Positions 43,303 to 51,960 of a stretch of 64,000 nt of DNA are shown in pieces. The DNA is from Natrialba aegyptia DSM 13077 (lineage in GTDB: Archaea; Halobacteriota; Halobacteria; Halobacteriales; Natrialbaceae), in assembly GCF_000337535.1 (NCBI RefSeq), contig NZ_AOIP01000015.1:213112-277111 (forward strand), read 5' to 3'. A program made the translations under genes and the position numbers. Numbering within the stretch: the stretch's first letter is position 1; every line of letters starts with the position of its first letter. The notes beneath the pieces are model-generated. The model was not told where the DNA came from, made no database searches, and worked only from the letters and a program-made list of their open reading frames with translations.

Positions 43303-44318
43303 CGAGCGTTAAAGAGTTCCAGATCGACGACGCGGCAACCGATACCGAACTCGGCCGCGGGTCGTTCGTCTTCACCGACGACTACTCCGTCTTCGACTGG
43401 GGGAAGATGCCCGATCAAATCCCCGAAAAGGGCGCGAGTCTCTGTACGATGGGCGCGTTTAACTTCGAGCTGCTCGAATCCGAGGGCGTCCCGACGCACT
43501 ACCGCGGTGTTGTCGAGAACGGCGAGGTCGTCTCGCTCGAGGACGCCTCTCGCCCGCCCTGGCAGATGGCCATCGACCTCACCCAGGTTCCCGACCTCCC
43601 GAACGACGGTCGCAAATACGACTACGACCACTACCACGACGCCGCCGGCACGAACTACCTCATCCCGCTCGAAATCGTCTTCCGCAACGAGGTCCCGGTC
43701 GGCTCCAGCCTTCGCAGCCGTACCGAGCCATCCGATCACGGCCTCGCGTTCGACACCTGGCCCGACGACCCCGTCGACCTCGACGACCCGATCGTCGAGT
43801 TCTCCACGAAGTACGAGGAGAGCGACCGCTACCTCGACCGCGCGGAAGCCGACGCCATCGCCGGCCGCGCCGACATCGACGCGCTCGCCGAACTCGCACG
43901 CGAGGTCAACCGGATCATCACCGACCAGGCTGACTCGGCCGGACTCGACCACCAGGACGGCAAGATCGAGTGTCTCTACTACGACGGAGAGATTCGCGTC
44001 GCAGACGTCGTCGGCACGTTCGACGAGAACCGGTTCAGCTACGAGGGTACGCAACTTTCGAAGGAAGTGCTCCGCCAGTACCACAAGCGCACCCAGCCGG
44101 AGTGGGTGCAGGCCGTCGAGACTGCAAAGGCCGAGGCAAAACGGGACGGCGTCGCCGACTGGAAGGCACTGTGCACTCGTGAGCCGGAATCGCTCGACGA
44201 CGATGTTCTCGAAACTGCCCGGGACATGTACTGTGCAGGCGCAAACACCTACACTGGACTGGAACTCTTCGATGTCCCGCCGCTCTCGTCGGCAATCGGT
44301 GCCGTCCGCCGGCTGTAA
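43299..44318 (+). CDS. purC: SAICAR synthetase
   Basis: PurC condenses CAIR with aspartate in step 7 of purine synthesis. The archaeal variant begins [34 protein letters not shown], and the catalytic [13 protein letters not shown] and [26 protein letters not shown] segments are present. The GTG at 43299 is chosen because GAGGTGG (43287-43293) is spaced five bases before it and because its GTGA overlaps the mini-ORF stop; a GTG at 43290 is in frame but lies within the ribosome site. The result is 339 residues. Confidence 0.93.
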   Translation: MTSVKEFQIDDAATDTELGRGSFVFTDDYSVFDWGKMPDQIPEKGASLCTMGAFNFELLESEGVPTHYRGVVENGEVVSLEDASRPPWQMAIDLTQVPDLPNDGRKYDYDHYHDAAGTNYLIPLEIVFRNEVPVGSSLRSRTEPSDHGLAFDTWPDDPVDLDDPIVEFSTKYEESDRYLDRAEADAIAGRADIDALAELAREVNRIITDQADSAGLDHQDGKIECLYYDGEIRVADVVGTFDENRFSYEGTQLSKEVLRQYHKRTQPEWVQAVETAKAEAKRDGVADWKALCTREPESLDDDVLETARDMYCAGANTYTGLELFDVPPLSSAIGAVRRL

Positions 44319-44392
44319 CTTGCTGCGATCAACATCCCGGTACAGAAAGTAACGCTCATATTCGACGGGTCCCGAGTGTAGCACGACCTCAC

Positions 44393-44599
44393 ATGACGGT
44401 TCCCACGAGTATCGTTTCGAGTATCGTCCCGTTTGACCCTGTTATCGGGTTCACTATCGTCGCTGGCGTTATGCTGACCGTCTTCGTCGCGACCATGGTC
44501 GTCCTCGCGTTGGCTCCGGTCGTCTCCAATTCGTGGACGGATCGAGTCGTCTCGTCCGCACAGGGCGGACCCTCCATCGAGCCGACGGACGCAGATTGA
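44393..44599 (+). CDS. Small single-TM protein
   Basis: This 68-residue ORF has a clear hydrophobic segment (about residues 17-45, GFTIVAGVMLTVFVATMVVLALAPVV) and a polar C-terminus. GCTCATATTCGACG lies about 35 bases before the ATG. A T-rich stretch (GTTTTTCG, 44629-44636) follows the stop and could end the transcript. The codon pattern is typical of the genome. I do not recognise a family. Confidence 0.5.
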   Translation: MTVPTSIVSSIVPFDPVIGFTIVAGVMLTVFVATMVVLALAPVVSNSWTDRVVSSAQGGPSIEPTDAD

Positions 44600-44640
44600 G
44601 CCTCTCGGAGTCCGGGCGTCTCGGTAGTTGTTTTTCGTTA

Positions 44641-44682
44641 GCGGTGTCGCAGTCGCAGTCGCTGTCGTCGATAGTGTCGTAG
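44641..44682 (+). repeat. Hexanucleotide array next to an AT-rich element
   Basis: Seven hexamers, GCGGTG TCGCAG TCGCAG TCGCTG TCGTCG ATAGTG TCGTAG, end directly at TTATAAGTAAAA. The arrangement, a six-base array touching a TATA-like sequence, repeats that seen at 23930-24021. Here it lies between two converging genes and no ORF follows at promoter distance. Confidence 0.65.
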
Positions 44683-44788
44683 TTATAAGTAAAATCGTTT
44701 CACAGCCGCTGTCTGTGATCTCGAGTTCAGTCAGCAAACGCCGGACCCGGCAACGTCAGAGCGAGTGTCGGTCGTCGTTCAAATGACC

Positions 44789-44962
44789 CTATCGCCACGC
44801 CTCGAGCGGTTCGGCGTCGGGTTCAGCGATCGAGAGCCAGGCTTCATCCCGCGAAATATCGGCGATGATGTAGTGTGGCTCGCCGTCGAACTCGTCGATT
44901 GCGGCGACGACATCGCAATCGAGAGCCCGTTGCCGGCCGACCGGCTCCGTTCCGGGAGACAT
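44789..44962 (-). CDS. Small conserved haloarchaeal protein (DUF7556-like), 57 residues
   Basis: I translated this reading frame by hand; it is too short for the usual ORF cut-off. The sequence runs MSPGTEPVGR..., then CDVVAAIDEFDGEPHYIIADISRDEAW, then LSIAEPDAEPLEAWR. The core 'DVVAAIDEFDG-x-H-IADISRDEAWLS' is what I recall of a tiny haloarchaeal family (DUF7556). The plus-strand ORF over the same DNA has no such pattern and is a shadow. It is acidic, with two strands and a Trp-containing turn. Function is unknown. Confidence 0.7.
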   Translation of the reverse strand: MSPGTEPVGRQRALDCDVVAAIDEFDGEPHYIIADISRDEAWLSIAEPDAEPLEAWR

Positions 44963-45072
44963 AGTATCAAATCCGTCCGTCGAGTAGATGAACGTTTCGG
45001 AAAGTAGGTGAGCGGACTCGAATTCGGAAACTAGAATTCAAAATTACCGAACGATCCGCTACTGCGTGTCGA

Positions 45073-46041
45073 TCAGGATTCGTGGGTACCGGAGCGGTCG
45101 TCTGCGACTGCGCTGCCGATGCCGTCGACGGGGCGGTCGGGGGTGACATCGTCGATTTTCGATGGCAGGCCCAGCTGGTACCCGGTTCCGTTCTCGCGGA
45201 CCGTCGTTCGGCCGCGGTGGACGGAGACGTCGCCGTTGAGGTGGAGTTTGACCGCTTCGAGGAGGGCGTCGGCTTCGAGCGGCTGGCCGCGCCGTTTCAT
45301 CTCCTCGATGTCGGCGTCGTCGGGCACGTCGAAGGCGCGCTGGGTGATGATCGGTCCCTGATCGAGGTCCGTCGTGACGTAGTGGGCGGTCACACCGGCG
45401 ACGCGGACGCCCTCTTCGACGGCCTGACGGTAGGCCTCTGCACCGGGGAACGCGGGCAGCAACGAGGGGTGGACGTTGATGATCCGGTCCTCGTAGCGGA
45501 AGACGACGTTCGGACTCAGGATGCGCATGTAGCGCGCCAGAACGATGAGGTCGGCGTCGTACTCCGCGAGGAGGTCGATGAGTTGCTCCTCGTTTTGCTG
45601 GCCCTTCTCGTCGCCGATGTCGTGGAACGGGACCCCGTAGTGCTCGGCGAGCGGCTGGAGATCGTCGTGATTGCCGATGACGACCCCGATGTCGGCACCG
45701 AGTTCGTCGTTGGCCCAGGCTTCGAACAGGGCCTCGAGACAGTGGCTCTCCTTCGTCCCGAGGACGGCGATCTCCTGGGTCTCGCGGTCCGCGGGGAAGC
45801 GTACCTGCACGTCGAGGCCGAGGTCGTCGCCGAGGTCGTGAAGATCATCCCGAAGCGTCGCCTCCGTACAGACCATCTCGCTCGTATCGACGGCGAGGGA
45901 CATCCGGAAGACGCCGTCTCGAACCGCCTGATCGAGGTCCTCGATGTTGATCCCGCGCTCGAACAGAAGGCTCGTCACCCGGGCGACGAGCCCGGTGTCG
46001 TCGTCTCCGATCACCGTAATTTCGGTCACGTCGGTCGTCAT
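45073..46041 (-). CDS. purU: Formyltetrahydrofolate deformylase
   Basis: An N-terminal ACT domain (TEITVIGDDDTGLVARVTSLLFERGINIEDL) precedes a formyltransferase-type catalytic domain with INVHPSLLPAFPGAEAY and the HYVTTDLDQGPIITQ segment. PurU releases formate from 10-formyl-THF, feeding formate-dependent purine steps. About 45 extra residues at the C-terminus are not in the bacterial protein. The ATG at 46041 follows an ideal ribosome site, GGAGGTGG, by five bases. A leaderless start at 46092, in frame and 17 codons earlier, sits about 25 bases after a TATA-like GACTTTTAGCC, so two forms are possible. Confidence 0.93.
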   Translation of the reverse strand: MTTDVTEITVIGDDDTGLVARVTSLLFERGINIEDLDQAVRDGVFRMSLAVDTSEMVCTEATLRDDLHDLGDDLGLDVQVRFPADRETQEIAVLGTKESHCLEALFEAWANDELGADIGVVIGNHDDLQPLAEHYGVPFHDIGDEKGQQNEEQLIDLLAEYDADLIVLARYMRILSPNVVFRYEDRIINVHPSLLPAFPGAEAYRQAVEEGVRVAGVTAHYVTTDLDQGPIITQRAFDVPDDADIEEMKRRGQPLEADALLEAVKLHLNGDVSVHRGRTTVRENGTGYQLGLPSKIDDVTPDRPVDGIGSAVADDRSGTHES

Positions 46042-46193
46042 CGTGGCCACCTCCGCTCGAGCGTACGTCGGGACATCAGTATCAGTACGCATCTCAGTCC
46101 ACGGGCGGCTAAAAGTCCTGCTTTCCGTGCCTGTCTCTGCGAGAGATTCGATACCACCATTGCGGTCTCACGAGGGAGGGACCGATAGCGGCG

Positions 46194-46676
46194 TCACTCG
46201 ATCGACCGGTCGGGGTCACGGTCGCCAGTAGCGTCGATCCCGTCCTCCCGGGCGGTGCCACCATCGCGTTCGGCCGCAGAATCGAACGGGAGGTTGCCGC
46301 GATCGCCTTGCCGGGACTGATCAGCGAGGTACCGAGCGGCATCGGTCTCGGTCTCCGTCTCGACGAGAGTCTCGAGTTTCCGCTCGAACTCGGCGTCCGA
46401 GAGGTCGCCGCTTGCGTACCGCGCTCGCAGCGTTTCGAGGGAATCGGCAGCCGTGTCGTTCGGTTTCGCCCCGTCGGCTGAACTCGTCACTTCGTCGGCC
46501 AGTGCCGTCGTGATCTGTCCGAGCAGGTTGCCGCCGAAAATGAACGCAAAGATAATGACGACGATCGCGAGGCCGACATCGATCACGGCCAGTGTAAGCA
46601 AGCCCAGGGAAAGCACCAGTGAGGCGAGGGTGAACGCAAGCGTGGAAACGTGGATCACCGGCCGATCCGAGGTCAT
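46194..46676 (-). CDS. SHOCT-domain membrane protein
   Basis: Two TM segments (about residues 11-32 and 34-52) are followed by a linker and a SHOCT motif, LRARYASGDLSDAEFERKLETLVE (about 81-104), a short helical hairpin often found in membrane proteins. The C-terminal 45 residues are acidic and disordered-looking. Function is unknown. An A-rich TATA-like stretch (46698-46711) lies about 27 bases upstream. Confidence 0.75.
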   Translation of the reverse strand: MTSDRPVIHVSTLAFTLASLVLSLGLLTLAVIDVGLAIVVIIFAFIFGGNLLGQITTALADEVTSSADGAKPNDTAADSLETLRARYASGDLSDAEFERKLETLVETETETDAARYLADQSRQGDRGNLPFDSAAERDGGTAREDGIDATGDRDPDRSIE

Positions 46677-46795
46677 ACGTTTGTCTTCCCCCTTCCAAAC
46701 AAAAAAGATAGGCGTTTCAACACGATAGCGATTTCTCGTTCCTCTCCCAGAAGCCAGACTCGCTGTGACTGCTCGGCACCTTCGCTACAATACCT

Positions 46796-46811
46796 ATCCA
46801 CAAACGTGGAT
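46796..46811. promoter_or_regulatory. Candidate operator: ATCCAC-AAAC-GTGGAT dyad before purS
   Basis: A perfect 6+6 inverted repeat with a 4-base spacer lies 19 bases upstream of the purS TATA-like element CGTTTTTGAG (46830-46839). The position suits an activator or repressor site. I did not see the same dyad in front of purC or purU. Confidence 0.45.
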
Positions 46812-46862
46812 TACGTAGCAAAGCCGAAAGCGTTTTTGAGCACGGTTACGGGGTTTCAGGTG

Positions 46863-47114
46863 ATGACCGCCTACACCGCCACGGTGACGGTTCGACTCAA
46901 ACACGGCGTCCTCGATCCCGAGGCCGAAACCACCAAACAGGCCCTCGAACGGCTCGGTTTCGAACTCGAAGCGCTGCGCTCGGCCGATCGCTTCGAAGTC
47001 GATCTCGAAGCCGACTCAACCGCGGCCGCCCGCGAACGCGCGGAGGACATGGCGGAACGACTGCTCGCGAACCCGACCATCCACGATTACGACGTGGAGG
47101 TCGACGAACGGTAG
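46863..47114 (+). CDS. purS: FGAM synthase subunit PurS
   Basis: PurS is the small subunit that bridges PurL and PurQ. The 83 residues begin MTAYTATVTVRLKHGVLDPEAETTKQALERLGFE, the diagnostic PurS pattern, and end with the PTIHDYDVEV strand. TATA-like CGTTTTTGAG is about 28 bases upstream, so the ATG at 46863 is the start of a leaderless mRNA; the frame is open upstream but not coding-like. Confidence 0.93.
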   Translation: MTAYTATVTVRLKHGVLDPEAETTKQALERLGFELEALRSADRFEVDLEADSTAAARERAEDMAERLLANPTIHDYDVEVDER

Positions 47115-47177
47115 ATGTCCGTCCCAATCACGCTGATCGAATCCGTCGATCGCACCACCTCGGGGTGGCGACTGTGA
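47115..47177 (+). CDS. 20-codon mini-ORF filling the purS-purQ gap
   Basis: An ATG immediately follows the purS stop (TAG then ATG). The 20-residue ORF, MSVPITLIESVDRTTSGWRL, ends with TGA overlapping the purQ GTG as GTGA. It leaves no untranslated base between purS and purQ. The ribosome site for purQ lies inside it. Ribosomes could pass from purS through it to purQ. It may be a conserved coupling peptide or a relic of a longer purS end. Confidence 0.4.
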   Translation: MSVPITLIESVDRTTSGWRL

Positions 47178-47854
47178 CGGTTTCGATCATCCGCTTTGGC
47201 GGTTCGAACTGCGATCGCGACGCCGAGCGCGCGCTCACGCACCTCGGTATCGACGCCGAAATCGTCTGGCACGAGGACGGCCTCCCTGCGGACACGTCGG
47301 GTATCGTCCTCCCCGGCGGCTTCTCCTACGGCGACTACCTCCGCGCCGGCGCGATGGCCGCCCGCTCCCCGATCGTGTCCGCGGTCCGCGAGGCCGCCGC
47401 CGACGGCACGCCCGTCCTCGGCGTCTGCAACGGCGCGCAGATCGGCTGCGAGACCGGACTCACCGACGGCGCGTTCACGACCAACGAGAGCGCCCGCTTC
47501 CAGTGTGAACACGTCCACCTCCGCGTCGAACGCGACGACACCCCCTGGACCGCCGCCTACGACGAGGGCGACGTCATCGAGATCCCCATCGCCCACGGCG
47601 AAGGCCGCTACGAGATCAGCGAGCAGCGACTGACTGAACTCGAGAACGACGGCCGCGTGCTCTTTCGGTACTGCGACGAAAACGGCGAGTCGAGCGCCGA
47701 CGCGAATCCGAACGGGTCGAAGCACAACATCGCGGGCATCCTCGGCGAGCGCGAAACGGTCGCCGTCTTGATGCCACATCCGGAGCGCGCGACGTTGCCC
47801 GATGTCGGCCCGACGGACGGACAGGGTGTGCTGCGCGGCTTCGAGACTGCATAG
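47174..47854 (+). CDS. purQ: FGAM synthase glutaminase subunit PurQ
   Basis: PurQ releases ammonia from glutamine for FGAM synthase. The amidotransferase triad is visible: nucleophile Cys in GVCNGAQIG, and the His-Glu pair in MPHPERA. FGGSNCDRDAERAL at the N-terminus is typical of the small PurQ type. The GTG at 47174 is preferred: it follows GGGGTGG by five bases and overlaps the mini-ORF stop. A GTG at 47165 is in frame. PurL is not in this window. Confidence 0.95.
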   Translation: MTVSIIRFGGSNCDRDAERALTHLGIDAEIVWHEDGLPADTSGIVLPGGFSYGDYLRAGAMAARSPIVSAVREAAADGTPVLGVCNGAQIGCETGLTDGAFTTNESARFQCEHVHLRVERDDTPWTAAYDEGDVIEIPIAHGEGRYEISEQRLTELENDGRVLFRYCDENGESSADANPNGSKHNIAGILGERETVAVLMPHPERATLPDVGPTDGQGVLRGFETA

Positions 47855-47891
47855 AAAGGGAACGATCAGACGTAATTTCAGTACGTAGCAC

Positions 47892-48992
47892 TTAGCGCGT
47901 TAGCGGCTGGTTGAAACTCCGCTCGCGTTCCATCACGACTTCCCAGGTCCGCTCACACTCACAGGAGACCTGCTCGAAGACGGCGGGGTCCTGTCGTAGA
48001 TCGAAGTCCTTGATCGCTTTCTGTACGAGGTCATCACACTCCTGGCAGTTGTGTGGCCCGCGATCGGAGCCGTGACCGACCGGATCCGAGACGACGATGG
48101 CGTCGACATCGGCGGTTTCCTCGAGCACGTGTGCGACCGACCAGAGCCACGGCGGCCGGTAGCCGTCGTCGAAGTAGAGTTCGTCGACCATCGTGTAGCG
48201 CTGGACGTTACAAGGGTTCATCGAGACGGTGTGACAGCCCTCGACGGCGGCGCAGCGTTCGATGGAGGAAATCATATCCGCGGCGGCTTCGGATTCGGTG
48301 AGAAACGGCGGCTTCATCAGGAGATAGGCTTTGATGCCGGCGTCTGCCTTGCCGTCTGCGTCCTCATCGGCGAGGGCGGCTTCTGCACAGGCGTCCTCGA
48401 AGTCCGCGAAGTCGAAGTACTTGTTCACGCAGTCGTGGCGCACGCGATCGGTCGCCGTCTCGAGTCCGATCGCAACGTCGGTGTCGATGCCGTGCTGGGT
48501 GAACTCGCCGATCTTCTCGCGGTCGACGAAGTCCGGGAGCGATTCGACGACGATCCGTTCACGGTCGGCGAAGGTGTCGGCGATGGCGCGGCGCGTCTTT
48601 GCACCCACCTCGCGCTCGTCGAGGAAGGATCCGGAGGTGTAGATCTTGATGAGTTGGGCCGGTTCGTCCCCGTTTTCTTGCTCGTGCTCGAGACAGACGT
48701 CGATCTGGTTCATCAGCGCCTCGTGGCTGACGCTGCCGCCGTCGACGCTCTCGGCGACGTAGCCGCACATGGTACAGCCGCCGGCGCGCGCCCAGCGACA
48801 GCCGCCGGTGTTGAGAATGATGGTCAGGCTCTGTTTGACGCCGTCGGGCGTGTTGTCCTCGTCGAGCCAGACGCGGGTCGGTTCGTGGGGGTCGTAGCTC
48901 GCCTCCTTGCGCGAGCGGATCTCCCGCATTACCTGGTTGTGGGCGTCCATGCCCTTTCCCTGCTCGTAGACCTCGGGCGTGGGTTGACTCAT
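47892..48992 (-). CDS. Archaeosine synthesis radical SAM protein RaSEA
   Basis: RaSEA works with ArcS to convert the lysine adduct of preQ0 at tRNA position 15 into archaeosine by radical chemistry. The cluster motif is GCRWARAGGCTMCGY at about residues 64-78. Family segments IKIYTSGSFLDEREV, DVAIGLETATDRVRHDCVNK and VSMNPCNVQRYTMV are clear. A C-terminal Cys cluster (HNCQECDDLV, CECERTWEV) may bind a second metal. Length is 366 residues. Its partners tgtA and arcS lie 10-14 kb downstream. Confidence 0.92.
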   Translation of the reverse strand: MSQPTPEVYEQGKGMDAHNQVMREIRSRKEASYDPHEPTRVWLDEDNTPDGVKQSLTIILNTGGCRWARAGGCTMCGYVAESVDGGSVSHEALMNQIDVCLEHEQENGDEPAQLIKIYTSGSFLDEREVGAKTRRAIADTFADRERIVVESLPDFVDREKIGEFTQHGIDTDVAIGLETATDRVRHDCVNKYFDFADFEDACAEAALADEDADGKADAGIKAYLLMKPPFLTESEAAADMISSIERCAAVEGCHTVSMNPCNVQRYTMVDELYFDDGYRPPWLWSVAHVLEETADVDAIVVSDPVGHGSDRGPHNCQECDDLVQKAIKDFDLRQDPAVFEQVSCECERTWEVVMERERSFNQPLTR

Positions 48993-49093
48993 TGGGCGGA
49001 CAAAGCGGGCCAGCGCCTAAAGCGCCTTCGTCTGGGCCATCCAGTCTGCGTGTCCCATCTCAACACTTCCGTTATAAACGGACCTCGTTCGCT

Positions 49094-49285
49094 CTAGCTA
49101 AGCCGCATTTCCCGCGTTTCAACGGCCTTACAGGCCGGACAGACGAATTGATACTGCACGCGATCACCAGATGAACTGACCCGCCACCCACCACTTTCGT
49201 CGTGGTATCCACAGTGGCGACACGTGAGTTCAGTTTCGTCGAACTTCGCCCGCAGCCGGTCGAACGGGGAACGATAGGTAGACAT
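49094..49285 (-). CDS. Small zinc-finger protein (HVO_0649-like)
   Basis: This 63-residue protein begins MSTYRSPFDRLRAKFDETELTC. It has CRHC at residues 22-25 and CPAC at 50-53, making one zinc ribbon, with GDRVQYQFVC between. This is the pattern I recall for the haloarchaeal HVO_0649 family, whose function is unknown. TATA-like sequences on this strand lie at 49290-49300 and about 49309-49316. Confidence 0.75.
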   Translation of the reverse strand: MSTYRSPFDRLRAKFDETELTCRHCGYHDESGGWRVSSSGDRVQYQFVCPACKAVETREMRLS

Positions 49286-49550
49286 ATGTTACCATATAAC
49301 TTGTCCACACTTAATCGTTTGGGAAGAGACACCGAGGGACAGTATGTCGGACGAGTTCACCGGAACCCGGGATAGGTCGCCGTGACCGGCCCGTGAACGG
49401 GTATCGAGGACAGTGCGCGATGATCGATAGCGCGTAGGGTGTGACCACGAAACGGGAAGGAGTCCTTACTGTGCTGTAGCCTGTCGTTAGCGGGGCAAAC
49501 AGTGAGAGACAGTCGGTGGCGTTTATGTGAGATGCAGGCGGAGGCGGACT

Positions 49551-49739
49551 ATGTTCGAGTTCACACCGCCGCTCCAGCTCGCCGGTGATGGCTTTCTGTA
49601 CTGGGCGATCGTCTTTTTCGTCCTCGCGATCGTCGCGGCTGCAGTCGGTGCTCGGGGTGTCGCCGGCATCTCGATGGAGATCGCACGGATTTTCGTGCTA
49701 GTCTTCATCGTGCTGGCGATCGTTGCACTCCTGTTGTGA
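49551..49739 (+). CDS. DUF1328 (UPF0391) small membrane protein
   Basis: At 62 residues it has two TM segments. LYWAIVFFVLAIVAAAVGARGVAGIS followed by a second hydrophobic run is the DUF1328 signature, widespread in bacteria and haloarchaea with unknown role. GCGTTTATGTG lies about 30 bases before ATG 49551. The 265 bases upstream (49286-49550) show no further gene; a short ATG ORF at 49344 stops after 13 codons. Confidence 0.85.
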   Translation: MFEFTPPLQLAGDGFLYWAIVFFVLAIVAAAVGARGVAGISMEIARIFVLVFIVLAIVALLL

Positions 49740-49903
49740 CTGGCTGCGACGTTCGAGGACCCACTGAATCGCGCTCACTCTGAACTCGATCGTGCAGGCG
49801 GGCAGTTCGAGACACTGGTATCACTGGCCGTAACCGAAACCCGTTACCCGAGGGTGTGAACAACTAACACTCTGGCGGCCTTAATAAACGATGAGGGATT
49901 ACC

Positions 49904-51826
49904 ATGACTGAACTCGGTGGTTTCCAGGACCGGCTCGCTCGTATCGATCTGTCGGAGGGAACGATCGACTACGAGTCGATCGACGAGGAGGATGCGCAGA
50001 AGTATATCGGTGCACGCGGGCTCGGAGTAAAGCACGTCTTCGACCAGGGGCCGGACGTCGATCCGCTCGGACCGGACAACCTGCTCGCGTTCATGAACGG
50101 GCCGCTGTCGGGCACGCAGGTAACGATGAGCGGGCGGATCGCCGTCTGTACGAAATCGCCGCTGACCGGCACGGTCACCGACAGCCACCACGGCGGCTGG
50201 TCCGGCGCTCGCCTGAAGTGGGCCGGCTTCGACGGCCTGCTCGTTGAAGGACAAGCGGATGACCCCGTCTACGCCTACGTCGAGGACGGCGAGGTCGAAC
50301 TCCGCGACGCCTCCCACCTCTGGGGGGACGGCGTCCACGAAACCCGCGACCGACTCGAGGAGGAAGTCGACGGCTCCTACGGGAAGAACCTCTCGTTGAT
50401 GGCGATCGGCCCCGGCGGCGAAAACGAGGTCAAGTACGCCTGCATCGTGAACGAGGACGACCGGGCCTCGGGCCGCGGCGGAACCGGCTGTGTGATGGGG
50501 TCGAAAAACCTCAAAGCGATCGTCATCAAATCGAGCACGAAGATGCCCCAGCCGGCGGACCAGGAGACGTTCCGCGAGGGTCACCAGCAGGCCATGCAGG
50601 CGATCACGGAATCCGAGGTTACCGCGCCGAACGAGGGCGGTCTCTCGCAGTACGGGACGAACGTCCTGATGAACATCGGCGAGGAGATGGACGGCCTCCC
50701 CACCAAGAACGGGCGCTACACCTCGACCGAGAGCATGCGCGAGTCCGAGGGCGTCGATATCGACGCCGAGCGCGTCTCCGGCGAGAACGTCCGCGAGAAC
50801 ATTCTCGTCGACGAACCGACCTGCCACTCCTGTCCGGTCGCCTGCAAGAAGGAAGTCGAAGTGCAAGCGATGCACAAGGGCGAGGAGATGAACGTCCGAA
50901 TGGAGTCCTACGAGTACGAATCCGCCTACTCGCTCGGACCGAACTCGGGACACACCGACCGCGACGCCATCGCGCTCATGATCGACCGCTGTAACGACAT
51001 GGGCGTCGACACCATCGACACGGGGAACATGATGGCGATGGCCATGGAGATGACCGAAGAAGGCAAACTCGAGGACGAGGGCGGACTCGACTGGGGCGAC
51101 CACGAGACCATGGTCGACATGATCGAGCGCATCGCCCGCCGCGAGGACGACCTCGCGGACCTGCTGGCCGAGGGCCCGCGCCGCGTCGCGGACCGCAAGG
51201 AGGCCCACGACAACTCGCTTGCGGTGAAGGGACAGACGATCGCCGCCTACGACCCACGCTGCCTGAAAGGCATGGGGATCGGCTACGCCACTTCGAACCG
51301 CGGGGCGTGCCACCTGCGCGGCTACACGCCGGCCGCCGAAATCCTGGGCATCCCAGAGAAGGTCGACCCCTACGAATACGAAGGCAAGGGCGAACTCACC
51401 GCCCAGTTCCAGGATCTCCACGCCATCAGCGACTCCTTCGACATCTGCAAGTTCAACGCCTTCGCGGAAGGCATCGAGGAGTACGTCCTCCAGTACAACG
51501 GCATGACCGGCCGCGACGTCACCGAGGACGAACTACTGCAAGCCGGCGAACGCGTCTACAACCTGGAGCGCTACTACAACAACCTCCTCGGCTTCGACGG
51601 CGACGACGACTCGCTCCCCGAGCGCTTCCTCGAAGACGGCATCCGCGGTCAGGGCGCAAGCGAGGGCGAGTTCTGCGAACTCGACGAAATGAAAGACGAG
51701 TACTACGACTACCGCGGCTGGGTCGACGGCGTCGTCCCCGATGAGAAACTCGACGAACTCGAAATCGATGTCGGGCCTGGAACGGGCGTCTCGGCCGACG
51801 ATTCGGCGGCTCCGGCCGACGACTGA
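49904..51826 (+). CDS. aor: Aldehyde ferredoxin oxidoreductase (tungsten enzyme)
   Basis: AOR oxidises aldehydes to acids with ferredoxin, using a tungstopterin and a [4Fe-4S] cluster. The domain-1 motifs GARGLGVKHVFDQG and GRIAVCTKSPLTGTVTDSHHGG, the cluster Cys in CHSCPVACKK, the pterin-binding GIGYATSNRGACHLRGYT and the last Cys in DSFDICKFN are all present. At 640 residues it is full length, with a short acidic tail. Likely roles are amino-acid or sugar-acid aldehyde oxidation. The TAATAAA at 49882-49888 lies only about 20 bases upstream, closer than usual. Confidence 0.95.
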   Translation: MTELGGFQDRLARIDLSEGTIDYESIDEEDAQKYIGARGLGVKHVFDQGPDVDPLGPDNLLAFMNGPLSGTQVTMSGRIAVCTKSPLTGTVTDSHHGGWSGARLKWAGFDGLLVEGQADDPVYAYVEDGEVELRDASHLWGDGVHETRDRLEEEVDGSYGKNLSLMAIGPGGENEVKYACIVNEDDRASGRGGTGCVMGSKNLKAIVIKSSTKMPQPADQETFREGHQQAMQAITESEVTAPNEGGLSQYGTNVLMNIGEEMDGLPTKNGRYTSTESMRESEGVDIDAERVSGENVRENILVDEPTCHSCPVACKKEVEVQAMHKGEEMNVRMESYEYESAYSLGPNSGHTDRDAIALMIDRCNDMGVDTIDTGNMMAMAMEMTEEGKLEDEGGLDWGDHETMVDMIERIARREDDLADLLAEGPRRVADRKEAHDNSLAVKGQTIAAYDPRCLKGMGIGYATSNRGACHLRGYTPAAEILGIPEKVDPYEYEGKGELTAQFQDLHAISDSFDICKFNAFAEGIEEYVLQYNGMTGRDVTEDELLQAGERVYNLERYYNNLLGFDGDDDSLPERFLEDGIRGQGASEGEFCELDEMKDEYYDYRGWVDGVVPDEKLDELEIDVGPGTGVSADDSAAPADD

Positions 51827-51960
51827 TCCGCGGTCCCAACCCTCGCTGTCCGCTTCCGATCCGATCCGTTTTGCCTCGTATTCAGTAGTTCCCGGCTAGA
51901 AACCCTTCGTGACCGCCGCTGCATCCCGGGAGAACGGGCCAAAATCCACCCTCATCCCAC

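Noticed and set aside
44765-45007. 80-codon plus-strand ORF
   Set aside because: It overlaps the better supported 57-residue minus-strand gene, has no family-like pattern and no promoter at the right distance.
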